Assembly (NCBI GenBank): GCA_025345505.1
Contig: JANVCC010000022.1
Span: forward strand, 28,562,375 to 28,626,374
Source of the DNA: Todiramphus chloris collaris
Lineage: Eukaryota; Chordata; Aves; Coraciiformes; Alcedinidae
Direction of reading: 5' to 3'
DNA length: 64,000 bases
Shown: positions 47,991 through 61,500 of the stretch, one piece after another
Layout of the letters: each line of letters begins with the position of its first letter
Numbering within the stretch: position 1 is the stretch's first letter
Made by a program: the position numbers and the translations under genes
Notes under the pieces: model-generated
The model's input: the letters and a program-made list of their open reading frames with translations, nothing else
Database searches by the model: none
Told to the model about the DNA's origin: nothing

Positions 47991-49824
47991 ATAAGTCAAC
48001 TTATGGAATTATATATCAGAAAGACAGATGTTTGTTTTAGTAATAAAATAAGAAGATACTACTAAATCCATCAGCGTTTTCCTCTCTCCCTGATGAATAT
48101 ATTCTCCACAGATACTGCCTTTGAAAGTTTAGCCGTCTCCCAAAAGCAAGAGAAATGAAATCACAGCATTCAGCTACCTGACTTTCACATTTAAGGTAAC
48201 CACAACAGATCTTTAATTAGATCCTAAAGTTATCAAGCACTGTCTTTTTTACTATATGTCAATACAGTGCATGACATAAAGAAACCAAAGCCTTTCCATG
48301 CTCTAACACTGTGTATAAACAAATAATATTAAGAAAACAGTGCAAATAGAACAATCTGAAGAATCAGAGCAATAGCATTTTCTCTTTTTTCCTTCTTTCA
48401 ATCCCTTTTGCAAGCCAGAATTACACAACTGAACAGAATGCAGAGAGAACCTGTGAACACACAGATTGGCTAAAGTTACACATTGTTAATACTCTAGAAA
48501 TGGCCTGTTACTACAGTTAAAAAAAAAAAAGGGGGGAACTGGAGGGCAACTCCTTTGCTTATGTTTGTGGTAATTTATTGTTGTTTAATTGTCATCTTGA
48601 AATAGAAGTAATGTTTTCTACCCAGGACATTCACAGGAGACAAAAAAGGCTCCTCACCTCTCCTCAGGTCCACATAATCTGTGTCCAGACCAGAGCTGCT
48701 GAAATGTAACAGTTTTATAAATAAATCAGTTTTCATTTTAGTGCAGCTTGTTCAAACCTGAAAAAGGCTGTTGCACAAGTAGAAGAAGAGCTAAGGAAGA
48801 TACAATCTAGTCAGAAATACTCCCTTTTGTACTTCCTCTGTTAGCAGCATGATTTTTAGATAAAAGAAGAAATTTTGCTTGCTCCGTTTGGAACAAGGCC
48901 ATGGAAGAGAAGAAGACATGTTCTGCAGATGCTTGTCAGGAGAGCAAGAAGCAGTTTCATCATCTGCAGACTTCAGAGTCCCTCTAAACAGCAGAGGTGA
49001 GGGTTTGCAGTAGCAATGGACTTTCAGGGAATGATATAGGTATATTAAAGCTGTTAGTACATATGTATGAAAGCAACAATACTTTTAGAGAATACTGGAT
49101 TTTCCTGTATAGGATGGTACTTATGAAAAAGCTACTGACATGTCAGAACATTCATAAACTGTGTACTAAAATGTCTATTCTGAATTAAAGATTTCACTAA
49201 CTCTTACAACCTTCTCCTTAACATGAAGTGGGGAAGTATAGTCTGCATACACAGCATCTGTACGGACACCATACATAATCAACCAAATTGAGATGATGTT
49301 TACAGTGAGTTGGAAACTCGATGTATTAGATCCTCAACCTACTTGGTTATCTTACACATATTTTAAATCACACCTCAGTAACCGAAAAAGATTTCCACAT
49401 CCTAACAAGTGCTGGCTCTTTATAATCTTTAATGTATCCAAATACCAATACAGCATTGTTGTTACTCTAGGAAAGGTTGTGCAGTACTTGGTCATGCTAG
49501 GTCAGAGAATATCATTAAACAATTCAAAGAAAAAGACTTGCAAAAGTAAATCAACTTTCTCATGTGCTGTTAATGCCTCAGCTCAGAGGAAAGCCAATTA
49601 AAACGTCCATTTCAATTAAGTTAGATATGCAGACAACTACTTTGCTAAAGAGGAATAAATACAGACACGTGCCTTAGCACTTTGCTGAATCCAGGCGTGA
49701 TATAACATTTCTTCTTTTAAGCAAGCATTAGGAACAATATGTTCTTATGTTATTAATATAAACCATCTGCCAGTTGCATAAAGGCTGACAAATTACCTCA
49801 TCATTTTTCATCCTACAGTATAAG

Positions 49825-49856
<32 letters not shown>
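49825..49856 (+). repeat. Poly-A tract, 32 bases
   Basis: Uninterrupted A after taag. Long enough to suggest a recent microsatellite or a retroposon tail, but the preceding sequence is not a recognisable SINE, LINE or processed gene copy. Confidence 0.95.
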
Positions 49857-49857
<1 letters not shown>

Positions 49858-50129
49858 ACCTCCAGTTTTACTAGGATGCTGCAAAGCTGTGGAGAAAAAA
49901 CTTGATAGTTTCAAAACAACCTTTGCCAGGCTATGAGCATAGACCTACACTCCTAATTAAATGTAAAAATAACACTACAATATCAAAACTCAGGCAAACA
50001 AACCTGTGTAATCATCAATGTCAACAGTCACAAGTATTCTCTTGCTGGGCCTAGCTGTACTCTTAGAAACCAGAACAGAAATTCCTCTTCATCCTCCTCA
50101 TGACCTGCAGTTGATGTCCACAAAATGAT

Positions 50130-50572
50130 TGTCCTGGGTTCAGTTTGGGTTAATTACCAGCAGCAGCTGCTGGCTTAATCAGCTGGGAGGGGTCCCACCC
50201 AGGGTAAACAAGTGAGCCAGCCAATGGGATATTCCATACTGGCCTGGGTCATGTCCCTCTATAAGGGGAGGGCTGGCCAGGGTAGGGGTACTGGTTTTAA
50301 CTTGTTTCCCTGTATAGTTTCAGTGTAGACATGGTAGGGAAATTTGGTGTCTTAGGCACAATTAGAGCCTTCCGGGTTTCTATTCCTTTTTTTGTCTATC
50401 ATTTCATTAGTACTGGTGCTTTATTCTCTCTTTGTATTGTTTTAGTAAACTGTGCTTACCTGAAGCCCCTGCGTCTCACCTTTTTAAACTTCTCAATTTT
50501 CCTTACTATCCCACTAGAGAAAGTAGGTGTATGGCTGTGTGGTGTTTAGTTGCTAGCAGAGGTTAAACCACA
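50130..50572 (+). mobile_element. Solo LTR of an avian endogenous retrovirus (443 bp)
   Basis: The element starts TGTCCTGGGTTCAG and ends GGTTAAACCACA, the TG...CA termini of a widespread bird LTR type. Internal blocks in order are agctgggaggggtcccaccc, a CCAAT box at 50221-50225, gggatattccata at 50226, a TATA box (tataag, 50260-50265), AGTAAA as a variant poly-A hexamer at 50444-50449 and gtggtgtttagttgctagc near the 3' end. Polarity is plus. No coding region of a provirus adjoins it, so it is a solo LTR. CCAAT and TATA are intact and about 35 bases apart, so this copy looks younger and more promoter-competent than the LTR at 43 kb. The five bases on each side (atgat and gtagg) do not match, so no target-site duplication is evident. 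The 72-codon frame starting at 50331 is incidental. Confidence 0.88.
50221..50265 (+). promoter_or_regulatory. LTR U3 promoter: CCAAT and TATA boxes
   Basis: CCAAT at 50221-50225 and TATAAG at 50260-50265 in plus orientation inside the LTR. Transcription would be expected to start roughly 25-30 bases after the TATA box and read toward increasing coordinates. Activity is inferred only from motif integrity. Confidence 0.6.
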
Positions 50573-52029
50573 GTAGGGAGGTATTCCTACAAAGGTGGTA
50601 GCCATAGCAAACCATATGTTCTTCCTATGCAGATTATTCTAGATCCTACTATAAAGATTACTTTACCCTATCCATCCCTCTGTAAGGGCACTATAAATGG
50701 TGATAGGTAAAAAGCAAGCTCTACTTTTGTAATCCTTGGACTAGAAGTGTAAGAAGAGTCCTTTGAAATCCACACACAGAACAGCTATATTATTCAGGAC
50801 TAATTAGGTCGGGTGCAGCAATGCACTAGTGTGCTGTGTTTAGATTCAAACAGGTAATTTCATATGAACTGACCTAGATGCTCTCCTACAATAAACTTCT
50901 CTAAATCATGCTCCACTTTGACCTTTGTCAGAAATGCTGGGTTTTTCTTTGTTTTTTTTTAATGAAAGATTTTCTTGTGTGGAACAATCCTATTCATCTT
51001 TTCCAGTGCTGTGCGCCAGGGACAGAGAATGACTCTGTTGTGCTTGCAGTTGTAGATAAGTCTGAAGTGGTACCCAAACTTTATTCTGCTTCAATAAATG
51101 TGTAATGGTTGAAGCAATGTTTTAAAATTTGATTCTCTAAAACTGAATGAAGCTAGCAAGGAAAGCACTGCTTCATATTATTCCCCACCTGGGCTTATGT
51201 ATTACACTGCTTTTGATCTAAATAATCTTGGGAAATCAATCCTGATATATAACTGAAAATGGTATATTAATTATATGCATATATTCCATATATGAAAAAG
51301 ATTTTACATAGGAACATTAGTGGGTATCAAACAAATTCATCAGTTTTCAAGGTGAAAAGAAATCATAAGTATTAGTCTTGCCTTGTACTGCTGCAGAGTA
51401 AAAGCCAAAGGTCCTTCACACTTGCAACTTTTTGTCTGAGCTGTTAAGAAAATATATTTATATAAGATACCTAGTCCTGACGAAAAGATACATAAAAATT
51501 TTCCAAATACCATACTGGGTCGTTTCAATGTTTAGTTTTCCTGATGTAAAAATAAAGACTTATAATTGTTAATTTCAGTAGAGTTATAACAAAACTACCA
51601 GCTGTGCTTTTGGCTCTTGACCCAGGTTTGCTTTGTATTTGATAGTAGTAGTAATATTTATTTGTAACAGTTTCACCATTGCTTTGATTACAGAGGAACA
51701 AATCCAGTGCAACAATTCTGGAGTTGGGGACCTCAATATAGAAGACTACCTAGAAAAAACAGATAATAAACTTATTTCATAATATTTACACAAACCTGCA
51801 ATAAAACAAGCAATAAAGATGTTTGTGGGCATTTTTATTAGCTTTTGTTTTATTTTCTTCTAGGAATTGTTTTAAATTTGAATCACAATCATTCATACCA
51901 TGGCTCAAAAAGGAACAATATCATGCTGACAGAACACTGGCTAAAGGATCATAAACAGGAGGTAATAATAAATAATCATGCATTAAGATGAGACACTGTA
52001 TTCCGCGGGAAGAAGGGGACTGGTGTTAG
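50573..52029. other. Non-coding DNA, nothing recognised
   Basis: No gene, RNA or repeat family recognised downstream of the LTR. Confidence 0.5.
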
Positions 52030-52250
52030 GCCTGCTTTTGCTTAACAGCATTATTAATGGTCTTGAAGAAGAAACAAACAGGACATTCATTAATGTCTGT
52101 GGATCCAGTTGAATTGAGATATTTTGGAAACATGATTGAGAAAGGCAAAATTATAGAAAGGGAAAGAGACAGGTTAGAAAAATGAGCAGGGATCAATACA
52201 GGCTTCACTTTGCCCAAATGTAGGTAATGAGCTGAGGGAAAGGCAAACTT
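52030..52250 (+). mobile_element. Old CR1 LINE relic (ORF2, reverse-transcriptase region)
   Basis: cctgcttttgcttaacagca followed by ttattaatggtcttgaag is the CR1 reverse-transcriptase segment LLFNIFINDLDEG in degenerate form. It is followed by gaaagggaaagagacaggtt, agaaaaatgagcagggat, caggcttcactttgcccaaa and tgtaggtaatgagctgaggg. These match the CR1 segment [29 protein letters not shown]. Numerous substitutions and small deletions destroy the frame. Plus strand. Confidence 0.68.
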
Positions 52251-54695
52251 ACACATACATATTCAGTGAATGGAAATTCCCAGAAAGAAAATATCAACGT
52301 AGACATGACAGATAAAGTGAAATAGAAACAAAGAAATATTGTGACAGGACATTAAGAAACAAAACATCAAGACAAAGGGAAAAGAACGTGGCAGTAAGGC
52401 TCTGACTTGGGAAAACATCCAACCTTAACCACAGCTATCCACAGAGAGAAAAATTCTGGCTTGGATCCCCAGCTGTTTGGTTTGCATGAGCAAAGGCTTC
52501 ACATGACAGACCGAAGTAACACACCCGAGACTGACTCTGGAATAATACTACTTTTAAGTGCTAAAGATATACTGAGTAAACAACTAGAAGGATGTTTGTG
52601 GGAAAATTAAAAATAAATCCCTAGCTGTCATTTTGAAAAGAGGTTAAATCATAGAGCTGTCAGTGCTTATTTTAATCTCACATCAGTATGCAACAGGTAC
52701 ATCACATTCCTTTAGATAATATAACATTTTGATTGTCTTATTACGATTATAGTTTCTACGAGTATCTGATAGACATACAGCCTCTATGTCAATCACCCAC
52801 AAGCTATACCAATTCCTCACCTCTTATTGCAAAGACGAAATACCTACAAAACATGGGAAGATTCATGAACAGAAAAATTTCAAGATCTTGCTACAATTAA
52901 AAGGAGTTAAGTTCAAAGTAAGTTCAAAGTCTTACCAGCCAACCTACTGGCTCAGCTCAGAGATCTGTCTCAGAGGTATGGCTTCATCAAGTTAAGCGTA
53001 AAATATCCAAGCAATAATGAACATTTGCATATGACAAGTGCAAAATCTATAGAACATTAAAAACAATTTTTAACAAATCTTTTAGCTGAGCTACCACTAA
53101 AACCAAACCACGCCTTTCTCGTAGGCCTGCACTCCCTTTCTCATGTTCACTTCAAGCTCAGCTGACTTCGTTCTCTAGAATGGATTGGAAGTTCATTGCC
53201 ATTTTACACCAAGTGAATCAGACTGTGTACAGAGTGAGGCAAAGCGGGTCTGTGGCATGCTCTACAATCTCTGTCATCTTAATCACCAATGGGACACCAA
53301 CCCTATAACACGAACACAGAGCCTTGATGCTGCACTGTCAAAATTGTAGGAATGAACTTGGATAAGATGCAGATCTGTTGTGCACCTATAGCTGAATTAG
53401 TAGACCAGAAGCTGCATTTTGTGCAGCTTTAGTAAATTAAGAGTATATCTATGAGCTTCAAGAATAATAATGTTTAGTTACTTGGCACTACTGAAAGCCA
53501 GACCACACCCTATTTAATACAGTTGACATTACATTCACTGTGAAGTCTAGGGAACCCACATAAAAGTTAGGAATGGAATTAATGGAATTATATATGGAAA
53601 AAGAACATTTAGGTTGAGTAACAAGAAAAGCCATAGGTGGCAGATCCATTAGGCACGAAAGCAGTCTCCGTTCTGCAGGGAATGGAAGGAATCTTCATTA
53701 CATGGGTCATTTAAAACTACTGTCAACAAAGTCTAGGGAAACAAACATGAAGGAGCAATCAATATATAGTTGGAGACATTATGGCCTTACAAGTGATTTA
53801 ACTGGTTTCTTCTTTCTGTAGTTTTTAGGATGAATTGATTTCTTCAGATGTTGTTAGTTTCTGATTTTTTAAATTCTATCAGGTGGGTACATTTATTAAT
53901 CACCGTACAGCACAAAATCAATACATACAGAAGACAAGAAAAAAAAAGTATTAGGAGAATTGCTTAAAAAAGTTAAAAACACTGAATAAAACCTGAAGGA
54001 TTTTATTTTCTACCACTGCATGTAAACACCTTTACTTTGCTAAATCAATCGGCAACTAGTTTAACAGCAAAAACCTATTGTGACTGACCATAGCTATGTT
54101 GGTAAGAGCAACACATGAATATAGAGCAAGTAAACCTCTACTGGACACCTCTGTTTAGCAGCTAGAAACTCCAAATGACATGAAAATCATTGTGGAAGAT
54201 CAAATCACTTTCTTTCTATGCCCTCCTGATGTAAATCTGGAATAACTCCATTCAATTCACTGTGAAACCTCTGTATTTAGTGTGGTACAAGTATTGAATT
54301 TGTAAAACTCTGCTGTTAATGGCTGACTTTTCTTGTTCCCCAGATGAGCACAGGAAAGAAAAAAATTTTTAAAATCTGTATTCATTTTAATGCAGGTCAT
54401 GATAGATTTACAGCTGAAGGAAATGAGAATTAGCTTTGAGAGTATCACAAAACGGGGAAAAAAAAAAATCCCAACTTAAATTTTGACCAAGAGTACACCC
54501 TGGTTGTGTTTTATCCTTCTTGCCAAGAAACAGTGACTTGCCTGAGATCTTGTGATTGATAAATTGTTCTTGTGTTAGTTTGATGCTTCTGCCCCGAGGA
54601 AAAAAAAAAAAAAAAAGAAAAGAAAAAACGGAAAATATTAGTGTAACACCAGCACCGGGTGCAAAGGAAAAGGGTGTCACTGGCAGCATTTTGCA
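52251..54695. other. Non-coding DNA, nothing recognised
   Basis: Contains an A-rich tract at about 54600-54627. The minus frames that overlap it owe their poly-F character to it. The word aagttcaaagt is directly duplicated near 52909-52930. No gene recognised. Confidence 0.5.
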
Positions 54696-55525
54696 GAGGT
54701 CTATTCAATTAAATACATCCATTAATGATTTGAGTAATAGAGGCATCCATGAGATGATAAAGGTTTGCTGATCATTCAGAAATTTTCAGAATAAGAAAGA
54801 TGAGGACTGATAGTGAAAAAAGGAGAATGATCTAATGAGACTGAATAATTAAGACATAAAATGGCAGATGTAATTCAGTCTAGATAGATGTAAAGTGACA
54901 CACTTAGGGACATAAATCTTTACATATAAAAATATCTCTCTGAGCTGTTAGATAATACTTAGAACTGAGATCCTGGTGTACTAATAGAAAAGGATGAAAA
55001 TATCACCTCAGTTCCCAGCAGTGATCAAAAAGCAAATATCAGAGAAAGAATAAAGAACAGAACATAGTATCATGAAGACATTTTAAAAATCTCAGTTACA
55101 ATACGAAAGTTTGGTCTACTATCTCTGAAAGAATATAGCAGCGCTATGAAGACATAGCAAGAAGGTGCAAGAATAGTCAAAACTGTGAAACAGCCAACAA
55201 ATAAGGAATGCTACATCCACCTGCCAGCCTAAAAAAGAGCTGTGAAGTAGCAAAGTGATAGGGCTACAAAATTACAACTGAAGAGGGCAAATAGGAATAC
55301 ATTTTCACTGCTTCTGCCAGCAAAGAATTAAAGAATACCAAATGAAGTCAGGATGCTGGGTTCAAAACAAACTAAGAAAACCAAAGTGTTTCTTTATGCC
55401 GTGCATAGACAGGGTGTGATCCTCCTTACACAGGATTTTGGATGCTAAACATTTTTAACAGGAGTTTAAGCGGTGATTGCACACATTCATAGATCTGAAA
55501 TCTACTGAAAGGTACCAAACACAGC
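54696..55525 (+). mobile_element. Ancient L3/CR1-like LINE relic, about 0.8 kb of ORF2 and 3' end
   Basis: This is the longest old LINE remnant in the window. Collinear plus-strand blocks are catccattaatgatttgag (INDL), gatgataaaggtttgctgat (KFADDT on the consensus), aaaatggcagatgtaattca and gatgtaaagtgacacactta (WQMKFNVDKCKVMHI), actgagatcctggtgtacta (ERDLGV), ccagcagtgatcaaaaagca (QCAAAVKKA), tctctgaaagaatatagcag, ggttcaaaacaaactaagaa (the RFKTNKRKY segment), ttctttatgccgtgcataga and ggatgctaaacatttttaac. The order follows the RT C-terminus through the 3' UTR of L3/CR1 elements, which were active in early amniotes. Many stops and frameshifts mean no product. It lies 2.4 kb after another plus-strand CR1 relic but is of a different, older type. 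Confidence 0.75.
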
Positions 55526-58500
55526 TAAAATGAAGATTCTTGGGGACCAGGAAAGCATTCTGACAAATGTTTGCTCTAGTATTTTGCCTCCCTAAGTTTC
55601 ACTTTTACCTCTCACAGATGGATCTTTTGTCTGAGCAAATTCTCCTGTTCTAAGGTCATATAAAAATGGGTTTACCCATAGAGGAAAGCTAAATGATGGA
55701 AATTACTGGTGTTTTCCCATTATTGTGGCATGTGGTAATTTTATTTAATTAATGCCTGACAGCATTCCATATTACTGCCCAGCAAAACATTGAAGCACAC
55801 ACTAATTTAAGCCACAGGAACAAGATCTTCTGAGCTTTTATTGAGAAAAAATATAGCTGTAAAGGAGACTACATAAAGATTAGAATTTCGAACATGAATG
55901 CTTGAAGAATGCCTTTTTTGTAGGGTAGTTCAACTACAGTTCTCTCAGGAAAAAAATAAAAAAGGGAACTAACGATGGCACAGGATCTTTTTCATAAGCA
56001 AAGGCAATCACAACCTCTACATTCTTGATCAACCCCCCTCTCTCCAAGATATTAGAAAGCACCTTCATTATCTTAACAGCCATGGGATCAGACAGATTTG
56101 GATAATACGTTTGTTGATGACTTCTGCTCTGAATAACACCAGGTTAAAAGTCTCCCAAGAGCTCAAGTGTTCTGCTGGGCTATTATGGTAGAAGCAAGCC
56201 AATTTCTTTCACAGACTGACCCTATGCAAGAGGTCAGATCATCCTATTAGACTCAATATTAACCACTTCCCTGAGATAGGAGATCAGATTCTCATTTAAA
56301 ACATCCCCAGTTGGAGGAAGATCTCCACGTAAGTTCAAGTGGGCTGAAGCTCAGATCTTTAGCTTTGTAACAAGATACCTTAATCGTACCATTACCAACT
56401 TTCTGTCAGCCTGCGGCTTTAGAAGAAAATAATAAATATAACATTTTAAGGAGACCATAAAATGCACCAAGGTGTATAGCTGTTACAAGATAATTACATA
56501 CTCTAGGGGTATAATGAAGGCCATGTACCTTGAAGATATAAGAAATGAGGGTACTTCAGCTGAGTACATTCTCTGGAGTATATAATTCTATGCTGAATAT
56601 AGTATAATGGAGCCTTAAGTGGACAAAAACAGAAAGGCTAAGTGATTCTGAGCTAAGTATTGTCCCATCATCACACAGATTGGGCTCTTAATTAGTCAGT
56701 TCAATTGCTTTCTCTCTCCTTTTCATTGGCTTCTGTTAGATGCTGTTTCATCTGCAAACACAATTTTCATTTTGCTAAGGTTGATCATAACTACAGAAGA
56801 CTACAAGAACTCACAGTAGACCAGTGCAACCCCCTAATTACCTGAGCACATTAACAAAAGGAATAAAATGTTACTTTGTATCAACATTACTAAATAAAAG
56901 CAACATGGCTTCCCCCTGCCAAATAAAACAAAGATTAAAAAAAGGAGATAGCAAAGATGAAACAGACATTACCTGTAACGTCAGCCAAGTATCCATGGTA
57001 ATAAACCAAAAACATCTATAAACATCTCAAATATCAGATACCATAATTATTCTCTCTCTAGGTGGGACAACCTGTTTGACAGTTCTTTTAATCTGCTTTA
57101 CGATCCTACAGATTCTACAGTCAAATTCTGATACCACAACTACCAGTACAATACCCAGTATGGCACAAATAGTCTTACACCAGCAGAAAGCAGAAGTAAA
57201 ACAGAAGGTACCATTCCCATTGCTTCTCCTGCCACCAGCTGACTCTATCATCGATTTCCTCATTCTGTAAAGCTCTTTGAAGAAGGCCTCTGAGATCTTC
57301 ATAGTAGTCTTGAGATTTAAGATGTTAAATTTGCTTGGATGGTTTATTCATCCCTTCAAGCACTCTGGCATGTAGGTTTTTAGTCCTGTATCGTTCCTAC
57401 AGTCTGATTAACTTTGACCAAATGTTTGATAGAAAGTATCTTATTGATGGGGGCATGTGCTTTTTGTTCTACGTGTTGCTAACACAAATACATGCACAAC
57501 CCAAATTTACTGTGCTGTGTCAGATTCCCGAGATGCAGAGCAGTGTGTGATACAAATTACATTTGCAAAACTTATTTGTAAATACCGTTACCCATACTAA
57601 TAAATTTTATGATGGTGTAAATGATGTGACCAGGTTAAAACCCTAAACTTTGCAACACCAGATCTTGCATAAAAACATATACCCTCTGCTCGTGGGAGTT
57701 AACAATATATGAATAAGAGAGATGTTCTTGGGGCCTTTGGTGGGACCTGTCTCACCTAATTTCACAGTCCTCCTAGAGCTTATTAACATTTGGTTTGCTC
57801 AGCGAATGGATTCAACACATCTAACACATACCTGCTTGGGGAATGTATCTGGTTTGTGCCTCTCTATTGACAAGCTGAAGAAGGATCCTAGATAACCAGC
57901 TCCAGATGAATCAAATTGGTATGTGCGTAAAGGTCACAAGTTGGTGACTTACCTTGTAATCAAATCCATGCTATTATTTGACAAACTCCATCAACTCCTT
58001 AGACCATTCTGACAATTAAGCTTCAATTCTGACATGCTTAGAGACCAAACTGAGTTCACCGTGCCACTGTGCACTCCAAACTGAATGGACAGAGAAAGCA
58101 GTATTTCAAAATTGTACTAGGTTACAACTTTTTTTATTTTTTAATAATAATTAGACACAAACCCGTATTTTTTGTATCAGAACTCCTGGAACAGTCTTCT
58201 AAGCTTAGCTATGTCAATAACATCACCTAAGATAGATGAAGCTTAAGTGCAAGAACATAAATAAAGCCTTCTTTTTTCAAAGACGTAAAAAGAAAATTTG
58301 CTTTTGTATTCTTGTATCAAATTCTATGTTTCTTTCTGTACCACATTACATGTAAGATGCATTTTATCAGGAGGAAAAAGAAGACCCCTTGATATCTACA
58401 CATGATTTCCTATCAGGTTGGAGAAACAGAGGATAATGTGTGATGTGTTTCATTGCCCAGAGTGGTGGTAGTGAAATACTATTTTGACTTATAAGGAAGT

Positions 58501-61500
58501 AATACACATTATAAATTTTTTAAGCATATTTGGCACATTCGGACATATTAAATAGTGAAATCACAGTCATGTTCCTACTGGAACTATATATTAAGGAGCA
58601 CATCTGCACCTGCAGAACCAAAAGGATTTCTTAGATCTCAAATTTTAATTTTTTTCTTTCTCTTTTCCAGGAATTCTCTCCAGCCCACTGAGTCATCAAT
58701 AAATATTCTTGAAATACACAGATCTGAAGCATTCAGGGAACACTCAGAAGCTTGGTTTGGCTCTTTTCATCTCTACTGCCTCTCTTTCTGAGAAGGGAAG
58801 ATTTATTCAATACTCAATAGAAAAAACTCATAAATAATAGTGAATTGCATTGTTTTATTAAATAGGTGTAGAAAAATCCCTCATAACCATAGAATTATTT
58901 TCCTTTTCTCAGAAGAAAAGTTCTATACGACTCTCACAACAAAGAAATGGATGTACAGGTAGCTCCAGAGAAGTTGCTTTGATACCTGCCAGGAAAGCAG
59001 CCTTCAAACAATTTCAGATTGGTGTTAAGAAAAAAAAAAAAAATGCATTTCAGGAAAAAAATAATGCATTTCAATCCAGGATGATTAAAAAAATGAGAAT
59101 TTCCTATCTAGTGGCTGAATAAACATGACATATTTATACAGTAATAAATTTAATTGTGTGTCTCTCACTCCTCCTGGTCCAAGGAAGTAGAAATTGTAAT
59201 ATCTCATAATATGATTAATATTGTTCTTACTGTTCTAATCACAGAAGGCTCATCTACTACAATATTGCATTTGTGTCTACAGATAATTGCCTTCCTTCAG
59301 AGAGTGGTCTGAATAATAAGCTGGAGTAATTAAAATAAACTGGCATAATTTCAGAGTCTATTGCTACTGTACAAAAGTAACCAGCAGGCACATTCTGGGG
59401 AACTAAACTTCAGTATGACTTATTCACTCACAGATGGCAAAGGCATTTTATGTCATCATAGTATAATGCCTGGCATTTGAGAATTCTGAAAAAAAATTGC
59501 CTGGATGTGTAGAGTTTGAAGAATGAGAATGAGGAATGCAAGTTGTTAAGTATATGACTGCATATATGAATACAGAAAGTTCCCTCCTCTCCAACACAGA
59601 ATTATCTGGACATTAACCTGTCAGAAAACTGTGCAGTCACGTGAAAGGTAACTTTTTCTTTAGCTAACATGCCTATGGTCTCAGCCAGGATTACAACTGC
59701 ATGAAGAAATAATGCAGATCTGTGATTCCTCAACCAGTTTTGGTATAAATCCATCATAAATGATGTAGGCTTACAGAAGCCTACCCTAAAATGTTGTGTC
59801 AGATAGATGGATGAGTCATCTTCAGAAGGTGCCAGTATCTTCCCATTGTCTACACAAATAGTGTAAGCCTGTACTTCAGATTTTTACAAGTTTAATGTTA
59901 AGAAAACAAGTTTCTGCAACCAGTCACAATACCCAAGGTACTTCACGCCTTCCAGTTAGTATCCTGTCTCTTTACCCACGCATTACAATTGATTCTGGGC
60001 ATCCACTGTAGAAAAGCTGTACTCTGAAGCAGATGCTACCTCAAGGTCCACAAAGCTCTTTTATTGTAAGATATTTTCCGTTTTCAGTATAAGGTTTAAT
60101 TATTTCCTGTATCCACATATACTCCAGTTTTGCATCAACCTACTAAAAATATGTCCAGAAGTAGACTGTTTTAATTTGTTAGTCTTTTGGTCTGATTTAT
60201 AAACCTAAAAATCACCTCCTTATAGCTACTACCCAGTTTATAAACTCAAAATCATATTGTACTTTCATTTTTGGCTCAGTATCAAGTTGGAAATGGAAGG
60301 AGAGTTTCTTGCTTACAGATTTTTTCCCAGGTATCTTTCCACACACTCTATAGAATGACATCCAGTTAAGGCAACAAGGTGTGAAACTCTGAATCCGTGT
60401 TTATTAAAATGCATTTTACCTACTCCATCTTTGCCATCACTTGTAATTCTACCATCATTCACCTCATGTCTCAGTTTGAGCAGCAGTAGTATTATACACA
60501 ACTTAACGACAAAATTAGTGAATAGCACTAGGCCTACTGCTATATTCAGCAGTGAGACAATTCAGTTAGCCAATTCTTAATCGATTCAACATGTGCCCTT
60601 TTAACATTATATAGCACTATTTTTTTTCAGTATATTTTGCAGTACTTAATAGATGTCTCACAAAAAGTTTGAGAGTAGTTCATCTTTTCTATTACTACTC
60701 TAACTTCTAAAGTCATCAGAGAAAAGAAATTGTTTGAGAAGATTTATTTTCCATAAAATAACTTTGGTATTGATTACATTCCTAGGCCTTAATTGTTTTT
60801 TAATTGACTACTGTATCAGTTATGCATTATTTTACATAGGATTACTGGTAGACTAACAGTCCACAGCTACTCACATCAGTTACATTCCCTTCCAGGCTTT
60901 TTGGCTTTTCTCCAGGGATCAAAGTTAATGGCTAGCCAAAGATTTTCTCAACAAAACCCCCTGAGATTCCTGAGTGAATTAATCTGTGCTTGTTCTTTTA
61001 AAATATATTTTCCTTGCAGATAAAGTTTGTTTTACTTTGAAGTTCTTAATTACTAGTAGACTCAGAGTTGTTTTATTATTTTCACCTACCAAAAGTACAT
61101 CCTCCTCCTTCCAGATACTAAATTCAGTGCATATTTTTTAATTGGTATCATGTTTTCCTCCTGAATATGACATCTCATGTCAAATTTCCGTATCATATTC
61201 CCTGACATCTTGCTGTTATATTTCCAAGCTCTAAACCTCTCAGATCATCTGTAAATTTTCATTACTTTCTTGCTCAAATGGCTTATCTCATTTTCCTGTC
61301 TTTGTCTCTTGCATCACATTGGGCGAGATCTGTACCTTATAACTCCAATAAAACTTCAGTTGTCTGCAGAAGTCAAACTATTTGTTGCTTTACTTGGTTT
61401 TGACAGATGGTTTTGAACAGTTTCTGTGTATAATTCCACAAATCTCTGTGTAATTTAAATGGGTTTATTTCTCTGTGCCTGGAAGGGGTTTCTGCTTCAA

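Larger units (their letters stand above)
44283..50129. other. Non-coding DNA between the two LTRs
   Basis: No retroviral coding remnant was seen between the LTRs, so they are not the two ends of one provirus. A run of 32 A lies at 49825-49856. A segment at about 47925-47990 resembles an old amniote repeat. The remaining frames (60-102 codons) have no recognisable domain. Confidence 0.5.

Noticed and set aside
49825..49856. Poly-A of 32 bases as the tail of a processed pseudogene
   Set aside because: The several hundred bases before it contain no recognisable coding remnant, and no flanking target-site duplication was seen.
24215..57002. Two more RFX X-box-like words (24215-24228 and 56989-57002)
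   Set aside because: Each misses one half-site base, and near matches like these are expected by chance. Mentioned only as context for the 15.44 kb site.
57027..57302. 91-codon minus frame with a hydrophobic AILGIVLVVVV segment
   Set aside because: A single hydrophobic stretch opposite a simple-sequence-like region. No start context, homologue or neighbouring exon seen.
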